DNA of 64,000 nt from Erythrobacter sp. KY5. Its GTDB lineage: Bacteria; Pseudomonadota; Alphaproteobacteria; Sphingomonadales; Sphingomonadaceae. How positions within the stretch are numbered: the stretch's first letter is position 1; each line of letters starts with the position of its first letter. The stretch lies in contig NZ_CP021912.1 in NCBI RefSeq assembly GCF_003264115.1, forward strand, positions 1,533,001 to 1,597,000, in the 5' to 3' direction. This document shows positions 24,435 to 33,171 of the stretch, one piece after another. The notes beneath the pieces were generated by a model, which saw only the letters and a list, made by a program, of their open reading frames with translations, did not search any database and was not told where the DNA came from. The position numbers and the translations under genes are program-made.

Positions 24435-25763
24435 ATGAAGTATAACAAGCGTTTGAACGGCGCGATCGCGGCTGGCGCGTTGGCTATGGTGCTGACCGGC
24501 TGCGGTGGGGATAACAAGACCACGCCGACCATTGGTGAGCGTACGCCAATCCTGTCGCGTATCGAAAGCGGCGCGACCGTCGATCCCGCGCTTGCATCTG
24601 TTACCGTCGTTTTGCCGCCTGCGCAGGTGAATTCCGAGTGGGCGCAGGTCGGTGGCTCTGCCAGCAAATCCTACGGCCACCTCGCACTGCCTGAGAATCC
24701 GACCAAGGTCTGGACCGCTCGCGTCGCCGGTTCGAGCGACAAGGAGCGGCTTGCCGCAGCCCCGGTGATCGGTGCTGGCAAGCTGTTTGCCGAAGGCACT
24801 GACGGCGTCATCCATGCGTTCGACAAGAACACCGGTTCGCGCCTGTGGGATGTCGACGACGAAGAGATGGCCGATGACATGCGTCCGTCGGCCTTTGGCG
24901 GCGGCGTCAGCTTTGACAACGGCCGGGTCTATGCGACCAACGGTGCGGGCGATGCCAAGGCTCTGGATGCCCAGACCGGCACTGTGATCTGGAAGACCAC
25001 GCCGTCCGGCCCGCTGCGCGGTTCGCCGACCATCGCCTTTGGGCAGGTCTACGTGATGACGCAGGACAACCAGATCATTGCGCTCAACTCGGAAAATGGC
25101 GAATTGCTGTGGAACGAGTCGGGCTCGTCGGCGCAGTCCGGCGTGTTCGGTGTTGCCGCTCCGGCAGCGGGGCAGGGCACGGTGATCGCAGGTTATTCCT
25201 CGGGCGAATTGTCGGCCTATCGTTACGAGAACGGTCGCACGCTGTGGGCTGACGCGCTTGCGCGGACCAATATCTCGACCGTGGTGAGCTCGCTTACCGA
25301 TATCGACGCCGATCCGATCATCGATTCGGGCCGTGTCTATGCGCTGGGCCAGGGGGGCCGTATGGCCGCGTATGAGCTGGTCACCGGACAGCGTATCTGG
25401 GAACTCAACCTCGCTGGCATTTCCACCCCTGCAATCGCGGGCGAGTGGATTTTCACGTTGACCGACGATGCGCGCCTCCTCGCGATCGCACGTTCGACGG
25501 GCCGCGTGCGCTGGATCACGCAGCTGGCGCCTTTCCGCAATGTCGAAAAGAAGAAAGACCCGATCTTCTGGACCGGTCCGGTTCTCGCCGGCGGCAACCT
25601 GTGGGTGGCAAGTTCGGAAGGCGAAGTGTGGAAGGTGAGCGCTGGCGAAGGCTCGGCGCAGCTGTTTGCCGATATCGATCAAGCAGTCAGCCTGCCTCCG
25701 GTCGTCGCAGACAACATGCTCTACATTCTCGACGATTCAGGCACGATCCACGCCTGGCGCTAA
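24435..25763 (+). CDS. bamB: outer membrane assembly lipoprotein BamB
   Basis: 442 residues from ATG 24435, giving the lipoprotein signal MKYNKRLNG...LTGCGGD with lipobox VLTGC. The mature part is an eight-bladed beta propeller of PQQ-type repeats (ALDAQTGTVIWKTTPSGPLRGSPTI, ALNSENGELLWN, AYELVTGQRIWELNL). BamB supports BamA in inserting outer-membrane beta-barrels, which would include the adhesin anchor encoded upstream. Longer frames to 24297 overlap the preceding gene and lack support. Confidence 0.92.
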   Translation: MKYNKRLNGAIAAGALAMVLTGCGGDNKTTPTIGERTPILSRIESGATVDPALASVTVVLPPAQVNSEWAQVGGSASKSYGHLALPENPTKVWTARVAGSSDKERLAAAPVIGAGKLFAEGTDGVIHAFDKNTGSRLWDVDDEEMADDMRPSAFGGGVSFDNGRVYATNGAGDAKALDAQTGTVIWKTTPSGPLRGSPTIAFGQVYVMTQDNQIIALNSENGELLWNESGSSAQSGVFGVAAPAAGQGTVIAGYSSGELSAYRYENGRTLWADALARTNISTVVSSLTDIDADPIIDSGRVYALGQGGRMAAYELVTGQRIWELNLAGISTPAIAGEWIFTLTDDARLLAIARSTGRVRWITQLAPFRNVEKKKDPIFWTGPVLAGGNLWVASSEGEVWKVSAGEGSAQLFADIDQAVSLPPVVADNMLYILDDSGTIHAWR

Positions 25764-25773
25764 GGGTTCGGTC

Positions 25774-25794
25774 GGCGGGTCTTTAAGGCCCGCC
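25774..25794 (+). terminator. hairpin after bamB
   Basis: GGCGGG (25774-25779) pairs with CCCGCC (25789-25794) around TCTTTAAGG. It lies 10 bp after the bamB stop and has no strong T-tract, so termination is likely but not certain. Confidence 0.5.
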
Positions 25795-25866
25795 CTCAAC
25801 CCATTAACCTTTAAGGCGGCCTCGTCCCCTTGCGGCACGCAGGGGTCACGGTGGGCGGACAATTAA

Positions 25867-25891
25867 CCCTTTGGCGCTAAGCGCCTGAGGG
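25867..25891 (+). promoter_or_regulatory. hairpin covering the ribosome-binding site of the ICMT-like gene
   Basis: CCCT (25867-25870) and GGCGC (25873-25877) pair with GCGCC (25881-25885) and AGGG (25888-25891). The AGGG is the only Shine-Dalgarno-like sequence before the ATG at 25894. When folded, the hairpin would hide the initiation site. Regulation is inferred from position only. Confidence 0.35.
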
Positions 25892-25893
25892 TA

Positions 25894-27300
25894 ATGAGCG
25901 CAGATTCTCACCCCGCCTCGGCAACGAAGCCGCTGACCCTGCCCAAGAGCGACGTGTCTTCGGGCGTAGGGCTGGCGGGACTGCTTGGCCTTGTGGTGTG
26001 GATCCTGTTCTGCCGCACCTTTCCCGTCATTGCGGAAACCGCGGGGCTGGGCGAGGGATATGGCGTTCTTTCCGGCCCCTACGCCGCGCTCACCGCGATG
26101 GCTTTTACTGCGGGGCCAATGGCGGTCTGGTCGCTGCTCGTCGACAAGGTGCACCTGCGCCCATCGACCGGCCTTGACTGGTCATTGCGGCGCAGCGTTG
26201 AAGAGGTTCTGCCTGTTTCAACGGTCAAGATTATCGGCCTTTGGGCAACCTGGGCGATCATTGCGGCGCTCTATTGCCTGTGCCGATGGTACTGGGATGG
26301 CAATTACCTGTTCGCGATGGAAGTGCTCGCAGCGCTGATCGTGCCGATGGTGGTGCTTTCCGTGCCCTACATCATCTGGCTCGATCGTTTCATGACCGAT
26401 CAGCGCGACAGCACCTGGCATTTCGGAGCCGCCTTGCTGGTCCGCGAAGGCGTCGATCTTGAGCAAGTGAAGAAGCACTGGCGCGCCTGGATCATCAAGG
26501 CATTCTTCGGCGCGTTCATGATCTCGATCCTGCCGCCCGGTTTCGCCTATATCGTGGAGGCCAACCCGGCTGCGATCATCGCCAACCCCTTCGAATTCGG
26601 GATGCTGCTCATCACGCTGCTCTTCGTGGTCGATGTGCAGATCGGGACGGTCGGCTATCTCTTCACGCTCCGCCCGCTTGACGCGCATATCCGCTCGGGC
26701 AACCCGTTTGTCGCTGGCTGGCTTGCAGCGCTCCTGTGCTATCCGCCATTCGTATGGGGGATCATCGGCAATAGCGGCCAGATCCTGAGCTATGAGGGCG
26801 CGACAGCGGGCTGGGGGCACTGGATGGCCGGACAACCGGCCTTGCTGTGGGTGTGGGCCGCGTGGCTCATTTTCCTCACGGCGATCTATGCCTGGGCGAC
26901 GGTCGTGTTCGGCATCCGCTTTTCGAACCTCACCTATCGCGGCGTACTGACCAACGGGCCGTACCGCTTCACGCGCCATCCGGCCTACCTTTCCAAGAAC
27001 CTGTTCTGGTGGTGCTCGGTCCTGCCATTTCTTGTGACCAACGGTTCGGCGGTGGACGCGATCCGCAACACGTTCTTTCTGCTGGTTGTGAACGCGATCT
27101 ATTACTGGCGCGCGCGTACAGAAGAGGCGCACCTACTGGCCGAAGACGAGAAGTATCGTCAGTATTACGACTGGATGGAAGCAAACGGCCTGATCACGGC
27201 GCCGCTCGCCCGGCTGAAGCGAAGAGCTATCGACCGGTTCAGCGGTCGCAAAGGTTCATCCGCTGAGCCCGAAGCGGCAATTCAGGAGCCAGCCGAGTAG
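25894..27300 (+). CDS. multi-spanning methyltransferase of the ICMT/PEMT-like family
   Basis: 468 residues with about nine hydrophobic helices and a C-terminal signature shared by isoprenylcysteine and phospholipid methyltransferases: NGPYRFTRHPAYLSKNLFWW, then ARTEEAHLLAEDEKYRQYYD. These residues form the SAM pocket at the membrane. The long N-terminal membrane domain exceeds that of simple ICMT proteins (about 200 residues). The substrate is unknown; a lipid or membrane-bound small molecule is likely. The tail is acidic and hydrophilic. Confidence 0.75.
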   Translation: MSADSHPASATKPLTLPKSDVSSGVGLAGLLGLVVWILFCRTFPVIAETAGLGEGYGVLSGPYAALTAMAFTAGPMAVWSLLVDKVHLRPSTGLDWSLRRSVEEVLPVSTVKIIGLWATWAIIAALYCLCRWYWDGNYLFAMEVLAALIVPMVVLSVPYIIWLDRFMTDQRDSTWHFGAALLVREGVDLEQVKKHWRAWIIKAFFGAFMISILPPGFAYIVEANPAAIIANPFEFGMLLITLLFVVDVQIGTVGYLFTLRPLDAHIRSGNPFVAGWLAALLCYPPFVWGIIGNSGQILSYEGATAGWGHWMAGQPALLWVWAAWLIFLTAIYAWATVVFGIRFSNLTYRGVLTNGPYRFTRHPAYLSKNLFWWCSVLPFLVTNGSAVDAIRNTFFLLVVNAIYYWRARTEEAHLLAEDEKYRQYYDWMEANGLITAPLARLKRRAIDRFSGRKGSSAEPEAAIQEPAE

Positions 27301-27307
27301 AGGTTGG

Positions 27308-27607
27308 TCAAAGGTAGAAGCCCTCGTCGGTTTCATGCGCCACGAGGTCGCGTTCGGACACTGCAAGCGCAGATACCTGCGCACGCCATTCCGCAATATG
27401 CGCGGTACGAAAATGCGCTTCGAGCGCGGCGCGATCCCGCCATTTCTCGCACACACGCACCAGCCCATTGTCAATCACGTCGAGCGCATAGGCGTATTCG
27501 ATGCAGCCTTCCTCTCGGCGGCTGGCGGTGATCATCTCTTCCATCACCGGACGCACGACCTCGACCATGCTGGGCGGGATGCGGAAACTCCCGATAATGA
27601 CGATCAC
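27308..27607 (-). CDS. antibiotic biosynthesis monooxygenase (ABM) domain protein
   Basis: 99 residues from GTG 27607, with GGGGGGAG upstream. A single ABM/dimeric alpha-beta barrel domain: an N-terminal beta strand (IVIIGSFRIPP), SRREEGCIEYAYALDV, and the EKWRDRAALEAHFRTAHI helix. Relatives such as YgiN act on quinols or small aromatics without cofactors, or only bind them. A paralogue of similar length lies at 29180-29482, on the other side of the protease gene. Confidence 0.8.
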   Translation of the reverse strand: MIVIIGSFRIPPSMVEVVRPVMEEMITASRREEGCIEYAYALDVIDNGLVRVCEKWRDRAALEAHFRTAHIAEWRAQVSALAVSERDLVAHETDEGFYL

Positions 27608-27619
27608 GCAATTCTCCCC

Positions 27620-27649
27620 CCTGCAGCCCGCCAGGATGCGGGCTGCAGG
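27620..27649 (-). terminator. perfect 12-bp hairpin after the hemopexin-protease gene
   Basis: Arms 27620-27631 and 27638-27649 (CCTGCAGCCCGC and its complement) with a 6-nt loop. On the minus strand it follows the protease stop (27697) and precedes the ABM start, separating the two genes. The downstream minus-strand bases are GGGGAGAATT, not T-rich. Confidence 0.6.
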
Positions 27650-27696
27650 AAGCTTAAGAGCGAAGCAACTGAAATGCTATCACTTTTGACGCCCGA

Positions 27697-29007
27697 CTAA
27701 CCGAAGTGGGTGTTGTGCCCGGCCAGATTGTCGGCCTGCCAATGCTCGGCTGTGAAGAAGTGCCCGTTTTTGCTGGCCGGGTCGATCACGACGGCGTTGA
27801 AGTTGCCGTAGAGATACGGAAACTGGGTGCCATCGCGCGGGTCGCGCAGGTTCATGAGCGCGCCGGCACTGCCGCCGAAACGGTATGTGCGATAATACGG
27901 GCCGTAGAAAAACAGGGCATGCGTACCGTTGGGATGCACGACGGCTGCGTCGATATCTCCTCTGACCCCGCCCCAGCCGGACGAACCGATCGTGCGCACG
28001 TCGTCATGATCGACGCGGTCAATCCCCGCGCTGGGGTCAAAGCGCCAGTAGCGGTTGCCTTTGAAGAAATAGATCTTCCCGTTTTTCGGGTGGAGCAGGG
28101 CGGCATCGAGATTGGTGGGCACCCCCTGCCATCCATCCTTGCCAATCTTGCGCACATTGGTGTGGTCGACCGCGTTCTTTGCCGGGTCATAGCGCCAATA
28201 ACGGTCGCCTTTGAAAAAGTAGATCTTGCCGTTGGGATGATTGACAGCCGCGTCCGGGAAGGCGGGCACACCTTTGTAACGACCCGTTGCATTGCCTTTG
28301 GGAAGGGGGATCATCGCAGCGGTCTTGGTCCGCACCCGCTCACGATAGACCAGGAATTGTTCGATGTTTTCAGCGCTCTTGTAAGCGCGGTCAGGTTCTG
28401 CACCTGCAAACGCAAGTGCGCGATCTTCGCCGTAGACGGTGCTTTTGGACGCGTCTTTCTGGTCCTTTGTACCGAGCCCCCCAATCGCATGGCAAAGCTC
28501 ATGCGCGATTATGCTGGCGCGGTAATGATCCTGAGACACCTGCAGCGGGCTGTTTTTCTCCCGTTCGAGGTTGAACCATTTCGGGCAAAGATGAAATCTG
28601 CGTGGGCGCAAGCTGCCTAGTGTCTGGAACGCGGTGTATCCATCCGCACACCCTCGCGCGCGCCGGCCTGTTGCGGGACGGCAGCGGATATTGAGGCCCT
28701 TGTCGATGCGCTGAAATATCTCGTTGAAGCGCAATTCGAGCCGCTGGAGCATCTGTTCGGGATTGTCGTCATCCCAGCCGAACCAGATTGGAAAACTACG
28801 CCCGAAGCTATCGTAATAGGCGCGTTTAACCCGGTCCATCCCTTCGCCAACGCCGCCGCCCGCGAGCCTGATCTTGCTCAATTCGTTGCTGGCATCCTTC
28901 GCCATGTCGCGGCAGATTTTGATGGCTTTTTCCACCACAGAGCGCGGTGAATTGGTATCAATATGCGCTTCGGCTTGTCGGATGAAAGTAATATTGTGAT
29001 CGGACAT
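27697..29007 (-). CDS. M35-like zinc protease with C-terminal hemopexin repeats
   Basis: 436 residues from ATG 29007. The N-terminal ~200 residues hold HELCHAIGGLGTKD, an HExxH zinc motif followed by GTxxD, the arrangement of aspzincin (M35) metallopeptidases. YGEDRALAFAGAEPDRAYKSAENIEQF then matches the substrate-pocket region of that family. The C-terminal half has hemopexin-type repeats (NGKIYFFKGDRYWRYDP, NGKIYFFKGNRYWRFDP, HALFFYGPYYRTYRF, about 55 residues apart). Hemopexin blades usually bind substrates or metal. No signal peptide is seen, unusual for such an enzyme. Upstream DNA is AT-rich, which suggests transfer. Confidence 0.8.
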   Translation of the reverse strand: MSDHNITFIRQAEAHIDTNSPRSVVEKAIKICRDMAKDASNELSKIRLAGGGVGEGMDRVKRAYYDSFGRSFPIWFGWDDDNPEQMLQRLELRFNEIFQRIDKGLNIRCRPATGRRARGCADGYTAFQTLGSLRPRRFHLCPKWFNLEREKNSPLQVSQDHYRASIIAHELCHAIGGLGTKDQKDASKSTVYGEDRALAFAGAEPDRAYKSAENIEQFLVYRERVRTKTAAMIPLPKGNATGRYKGVPAFPDAAVNHPNGKIYFFKGDRYWRYDPAKNAVDHTNVRKIGKDGWQGVPTNLDAALLHPKNGKIYFFKGNRYWRFDPSAGIDRVDHDDVRTIGSSGWGGVRGDIDAAVVHPNGTHALFFYGPYYRTYRFGGSAGALMNLRDPRDGTQFPYLYGNFNAVVIDPASKNGHFFTAEHWQADNLAGHNTHFG

Positions 29008-29179
29008 TGCATTTCCCCCATTTGCTTTAAGGAGGTGCACAATTGTCAGCTGCCCAATCTAATTGATTGTATTCAAACGGCAAAATTCTTTAAATAAATC
29101 AGTCAGTTTAGCTCGTCGAAACTTATTTTTTCGGCGGAGGGTCTTCGAAATATTGGCTGATGAGACTAAAAGCGACAAA

Positions 29180-29482
29180 TCACATCAAGGGCGAACCGTC
29201 ATCGGCCTGATGCTTGGCAAGCTCGGTGATCTCGATGTCGAGGTCTTGCAGCGCTTTCTGGAACGCGGCCATGTGCGGGGTCTGGAAGTGGTATGCGAGC
29301 GCGGCGTCATCGACCCATTTTTCGACAATCACGAATATCGAGGCGTCGAGGATATCGACTGCGTAGGAATAGCCGAGGCAACCGTCCTCCTCGCGCGACG
29401 CTTCGATCATGGCGCGAAAGGCATCGTGCCCTGCGTCAAGGGCGCCATCACCCAGTGTCGCCTCGGCCAGGACTATCAGCAT
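29180..29482 (-). CDS. second ABM domain protein
   Basis: 100 residues from ATG 29482. Same fold as the protein at 27308: LIVLAEATLG, ASREEDGCLGYSYAVDILDA, and EKWVDDAALAYHFQTPHMAAF. The two share the conserved SREEDGC/SRREEGC and the EKW...A..HF..PHM frame, indicating an old duplication. The 29-residue extension to 29569 overlaps the gshA 3' end and is rejected. It sits between the AT-rich gap 29008-29179 and gshA. Confidence 0.8.
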   Translation of the reverse strand: MLIVLAEATLGDGALDAGHDAFRAMIEASREEDGCLGYSYAVDILDASIFVIVEKWVDDAALAYHFQTPHMAAFQKALQDLDIEITELAKHQADDGSPLM

Positions 29483-29526
29483 TTTCCCTCTCCCCTTGTT
29501 GCCCTCGATAGGAAGGAAAGGGGCGC

Positions 29527-30897
29527 TCAGAACGAGTATTTGTAAACTCGCGACACGTCCTCGCCCCATTCGCCGTAATAGGCGTCGAGCAGCCTTTGTG
29601 CGGGCACTTTACCTGTCGAGACGATTTCGTCGAGCGTTTCGAGATAGCCGGTTTCGTTGTCGCCGCTCGCGTTCAGTTTGCCGCGCGCCGCGAGGCCTGA
29701 ATGCGCGATCCTGAGCGCTTCACGGCCAAGATCCTGCATCGTGCCGCCACCCGGTATCTTTGCGGCAAGTCCCAGCTTGGGCGCGTCGGTGCGCAAGGTT
29801 TCGCGCTCTTCCATCGTCCAGTCCTTGACCAGATCCCACGCGGCATCAAGCGCCCCTTGATCATAGAGCAGGCCGACCCACAGGGCGGGAAGCGCGCAAA
29901 TGCGGCTCCACGGCCCGCCATCGGCTCCGCGCATTTCGAGGAAGCTTTTGAGACGCACCTCGGGAAAAGCGGTCGAAAGGTGGTCCCACCAATCGCTCGC
30001 CGTTGGACGTTCGCCGGGCAGGACCGAGAGCTTGCCGTCCATGAAGTCGCGAAAGGAAAGGCCGGCTGCGTCGATATATTTGCCGTCGCGGAAGACGAAG
30101 TACATCGGCACGTCGAGCATGTACTCAGCCCAGCGTTCGTATCCGAAGCCATCTTCGAAGACGAAGGGCAGCATGCCGGTGCGGTGCGGGTCGGTGTCCG
30201 ACCAGATATGGCTGCGGTAGGAAAGGTATCCGTTCGGCTTGCCCTCGGTAAATGGCGAGTTTGCGAACAGGGCCGTCGCCAACGGTTGCAACGCGAGCCC
30301 GACGCGGAACTTCTTCACCATGTCGGCTTCGGATGAATAGTCGAGATTGACCTGGATGGTGCAGGTCCGCAGCATCATGTCGAGACCCAGATTGCCCACC
30401 TTGGGCATGTGGTTCATCATGATCTTGTAGCGGCCCTTGGGCATGACCGGCAGCTCTTCACGGGTCTTGTCGGGCCACATGCCAAGGCCGAGATAGCCCA
30501 CGCCGCAACGCTCACCGATCTTCTTCACCTGCGCCAGATGTCGCCCGGTTTCGTTACACGTTTCGTGCAGGTTTTCGAGCGGTGCACCTGACAGCTCCAG
30601 CTGACCTGCGGGTTCAAGGCTTACCGTGCCGTCTGCGCCTTTCATGGCGATGACGTGCCCGTTTTCCTCGATCGGCTCCCAACCGAATTCGCGAAGGCTC
30701 ATCAGGATATCGCGAATGCCCGCTTCCTCGTCATAGGACGGAGCGTGCTTGTCGCCTGTGTGATACACGAACTTTTCGTGTTCGGTCCCGATGCGCCAGT
30801 CCGCTTTCGGTTTTTCCCCTTTCCGCATGGGAGCGGTGAGGTCGTCCATCCCTTCGAGGATCGGCTCGTCGGAGGAGGATGCTTCGCGTGTGCTCAT
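29527..30897 (-). CDS. gshA: glutamate-cysteine ligase, plant/alphaproteobacterial type
   Basis: 456 residues, the usual length for the class that includes plant GSH1. It joins glutamate and cysteine with ATP, the first step of glutathione synthesis. Landmarks are RIGTEHEKFVY near residue 35, VSLEPAGQLELSGAP, MMLRTCTIQVNLDYSSEADM and ANSPFTEGKPNGYLSYRSHIW. The plant-type paired regulatory cysteines are not obvious. No gshB is in the window. The gene follows rsmE on the same strand after about 80 bp. Confidence 0.94.
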   Translation of the reverse strand: MSTREASSSDEPILEGMDDLTAPMRKGEKPKADWRIGTEHEKFVYHTGDKHAPSYDEEAGIRDILMSLREFGWEPIEENGHVIAMKGADGTVSLEPAGQLELSGAPLENLHETCNETGRHLAQVKKIGERCGVGYLGLGMWPDKTREELPVMPKGRYKIMMNHMPKVGNLGLDMMLRTCTIQVNLDYSSEADMVKKFRVGLALQPLATALFANSPFTEGKPNGYLSYRSHIWSDTDPHRTGMLPFVFEDGFGYERWAEYMLDVPMYFVFRDGKYIDAAGLSFRDFMDGKLSVLPGERPTASDWWDHLSTAFPEVRLKSFLEMRGADGGPWSRICALPALWVGLLYDQGALDAAWDLVKDWTMEERETLRTDAPKLGLAAKIPGGGTMQDLGREALRIAHSGLAARGKLNASGDNETGYLETLDEIVSTGKVPAQRLLDAYYGEWGEDVSRVYKYSF

Positions 30898-30979
30898 TCA
30901 GGCTCTCTTTCGAAAGTTGCCCTAGGAAACGGAATTGACGCTGGAAAGTGTAATTTGCGTTTGATCGCGCAAAGGCATT

Positions 30980-31741
30980 CTATGGCTCGCCAATGTCGGG
31001 CCAGTCGCCCGCCTCGGCCATCCACACCGACAAGGCTGCAATCGCAGCGGTTTCCGCGCGGAGGATACGGGGCCCGAGCGATACAGCGCGCGCTTGTGGA
31101 TGAGCGCGGATGGCGGCGCGCTCCGCATCGTCGAAGCCGCCTTCGGGACCGATCAGGATGGCGGCTGGTCCTTCGTGAAAACAGAACGCATCGGCTGCAT
31201 GGTCGCCGCCTTCCTCGTCTGCGAAGAACAGCGCACGATCCTGCGGCCACTGGGCCAGCATCGCGTCGAGTTTCAGAGGCTCTTCAATGTCCGGCAGCGC
31301 CGTTCGCGCACATTGCTCGGCGGCTTCGGTCGCGATTGTGCGCGCGCGCTCCATATTGAGCTTGTCCGCGACGCAGCGGCGGGTGATCACCGGCTGAATG
31401 CTCGCCGCGCCCAGCTCGGTCGCCTTTTCAAGCACGAGGTCGAAGCGGTCTTTCTTGAGCAGGGCAGGGCACAGCCACAGGTCGGGCACATCTTCGCGAG
31501 GTCGCAGATGGTCCGTCACCGTCAAGTCCACGCGGCGCTTTTCCACCTGCCCGACCCGCGCGGCCCATTCGCCGGTTATGTTGTCGCAAAGGATCACCGT
31601 ATCGCCCGGCGCGACGCGCATGACCTTGCCGAGATAATGCGCCCGGTTTCCATCAAGCGCGAAGATGCGTCCTTCGCCAAGCTCGTCCTCGACGAACAGG
31701 CGCGGTGCGGATTTCGGGGGCCAGGCGGGTGTAGCGGGCAT
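30980..31741 (-). CDS. rsmE: 16S rRNA m3U1498 methyltransferase
   Basis: 253 residues from ATG 31741. A SPOUT-class enzyme: an N-terminal PUA-like RNA-binding domain (HYLGKVMRVAPGD) and the C-terminal knotted SAM-binding domain with ILIGPEGGFDDAE, LGPRILRAETAAIAAL. It methylates U1498 of 16S rRNA. The longer frame to 31867 is antisense to the neighbouring gene start and is not needed. It is divergent from the small membrane-protein gene at 31782. Confidence 0.93.
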   Translation of the reverse strand: MPATPAWPPKSAPRLFVEDELGEGRIFALDGNRAHYLGKVMRVAPGDTVILCDNITGEWAARVGQVEKRRVDLTVTDHLRPREDVPDLWLCPALLKKDRFDLVLEKATELGAASIQPVITRRCVADKLNMERARTIATEAAEQCARTALPDIEEPLKLDAMLAQWPQDRALFFADEEGGDHAADAFCFHEGPAAILIGPEGGFDDAERAAIRAHPQARAVSLGPRILRAETAAIAALSVWMAEAGDWPDIGEP

Positions 31742-31781
31742 GGCTTTGCCCCTAGGCGCGAGCGAGGCTAGGGTGCAAGTC

Positions 31782-32186
31782 ATGACCGCGCGCATTTGCC
31801 AATATCTTATCGCCGCTGTGTTCCTGATGCTTGGAGGGTGGGCCTTGTTCGCCCCGTCCAGCGTCATCGAACTGGCGCTGAGCGAACCCTATCGCGAAAA
31901 CACTTTCGTCACGCGCTTCATGATGGCTTGCTTCGGTGCGCAGGCGGTGATGTTCGGGATCATGGCGCTGGTGGTCAGATGGGGTTCGCGCGCCTTTGCG
32001 ACCTTCGCTGTCGTCCTTTTGCCGTTCTTCGCGTTCAACTGGTACTTTCATTACGAAGTGCCGGTTCTGACTTCGCTTGGGATGCTCGATTTCGCAGGCA
32101 ACTTGACCATGTTCATCGCCTGCGTCATCGGCTGGCGAGCCGCAAAGCTCGATGAGCATGACAGCCGGGGAATCAGAAGCCTGTGA
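31782..32186 (+). CDS. small four-helix membrane protein
   Basis: 134 residues from ATG 31782. Four predicted membrane helices (ICQYLIAAVFLMLGGWALF, RFMMACFGAQAVMFGIMALV, FATFAVVLLPFFAFNWYF, FAGNLTMFIACVIGW). No catalytic motif. The stop shares four bases with the GTG start of ubiA (GTGA), so the two are probably coupled. Function unknown. Confidence 0.75.
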   Translation: MTARICQYLIAAVFLMLGGWALFAPSSVIELALSEPYRENTFVTRFMMACFGAQAVMFGIMALVVRWGSRAFATFAVVLLPFFAFNWYFHYEVPVLTSLGMLDFAGNLTMFIACVIGWRAAKLDEHDSRGIRSL

Positions 32187-33091
32187 CAGCCGATATCGTC
32201 CCAGACACAGAGCATCGCGGGCTGATCGAGCGTCTGCCGCAATTGCCGCGTGATCTGGCGCAGCTTGCGCGCTTTGACCGTCCCATTGGCTGGTGGTTGC
32301 TGCTTTGGCCATGCGTGTTTGGGGTGTGGCTCGCAGGGGCGGGACCGCAATTCGCTTTGATCGGGTGGTTCCTGCTGGGCGCCATCGCGATGCGCGGGGC
32401 GGGGTGCGTCTACAACGATATTGTCGATGCGAAGCTGGACGCAAGCGTCGCGCGCACCGCCGCGCGGCCCGTGGCGAGCGGCCGGGTGAGCAAGAAGGTC
32501 GCGTGGGGCTGGCTCATTTTCCTGTGCCTGATTGGCCTTCTGGTGCTGCTGCAATTGCGGCTAGAGGCGCAGATTGTTGCTCTCGCAAGCCTTGCTCTGG
32601 TCGCGGCCTATCCCTTCATGAAGCGCATCACATGGTGGCCGCAGGCGTGGCTCGGCATGGTGTTCAATTGGGGGCTGCTGGTTGCGTGGACGCAGCTGCG
32701 CTTCGACAATTGGGACGCGCTTGCCGCGATTTACGCTGGCTGCATCTGCTGGGTGATCGGTTACGATACGATCTACGCCCTGCAGGACCGCGAGGACGAT
32801 GCGTTAGTCGGCATCAAGTCGAGCGCGCTTCGCATGGGATCAGGCTTTCGTGGGGGAGTTGCCGCTTTTTATGCCGCGACCATCGGCCTGTGGGGGCTGG
32901 GGGTGTGGCTCTATCGCCCGGATGTGTTCGCGCTGCTCACGCTGTTGCCGGTGGCACTCCACCTGACCTGGCAGGTCGCAACGCTCGACCCGGAGGATCC
33001 CGCCAATCCGCTTGATCGGTTCCGTTCGAACCGGTGGGCGGGCGCTCTGATGGCGATTGCGTGTTTCATCATCGGGAATGCGGGGGCGTAA
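32183..33091 (+). CDS. ubiA: 4-hydroxybenzoate polyprenyltransferase
   Basis: 302 residues from GTG 32183. An integral membrane enzyme attaching the polyprenyl tail in ubiquinone synthesis. The first aspartate-rich motif NDIVDAKLDASVARTAARP binds the prenyl diphosphate through Mg2+, and YALQDREDDALVGIKSSALR is the second. About eight hydrophobic helices follow the UbiA pattern (LARFDRPIGWWLLLWPC at the start). It is coupled to the small membrane-protein gene upstream. Confidence 0.95.
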   Translation: MTADIVPDTEHRGLIERLPQLPRDLAQLARFDRPIGWWLLLWPCVFGVWLAGAGPQFALIGWFLLGAIAMRGAGCVYNDIVDAKLDASVARTAARPVASGRVSKKVAWGWLIFLCLIGLLVLLQLRLEAQIVALASLALVAAYPFMKRITWWPQAWLGMVFNWGLLVAWTQLRFDNWDALAAIYAGCICWVIGYDTIYALQDREDDALVGIKSSALRMGSGFRGGVAAFYAATIGLWGLGVWLYRPDVFALLTLLPVALHLTWQVATLDPEDPANPLDRFRSNRWAGALMAIACFIIGNAGA

Positions 33092-33171
33092 GAGAAGCGC
33101 GCGCCACAAGCGGATCGCGCTATCGCCGCCCGGGCGCGTCCTGAACATCGGTTCGCGCAGGATCGGCTCGT

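Noticed and set aside
24345..25682. 445-codon minus strand ORF opposite bamB
   Set aside because: Shadow of the BamB propeller gene with no domain of its own.
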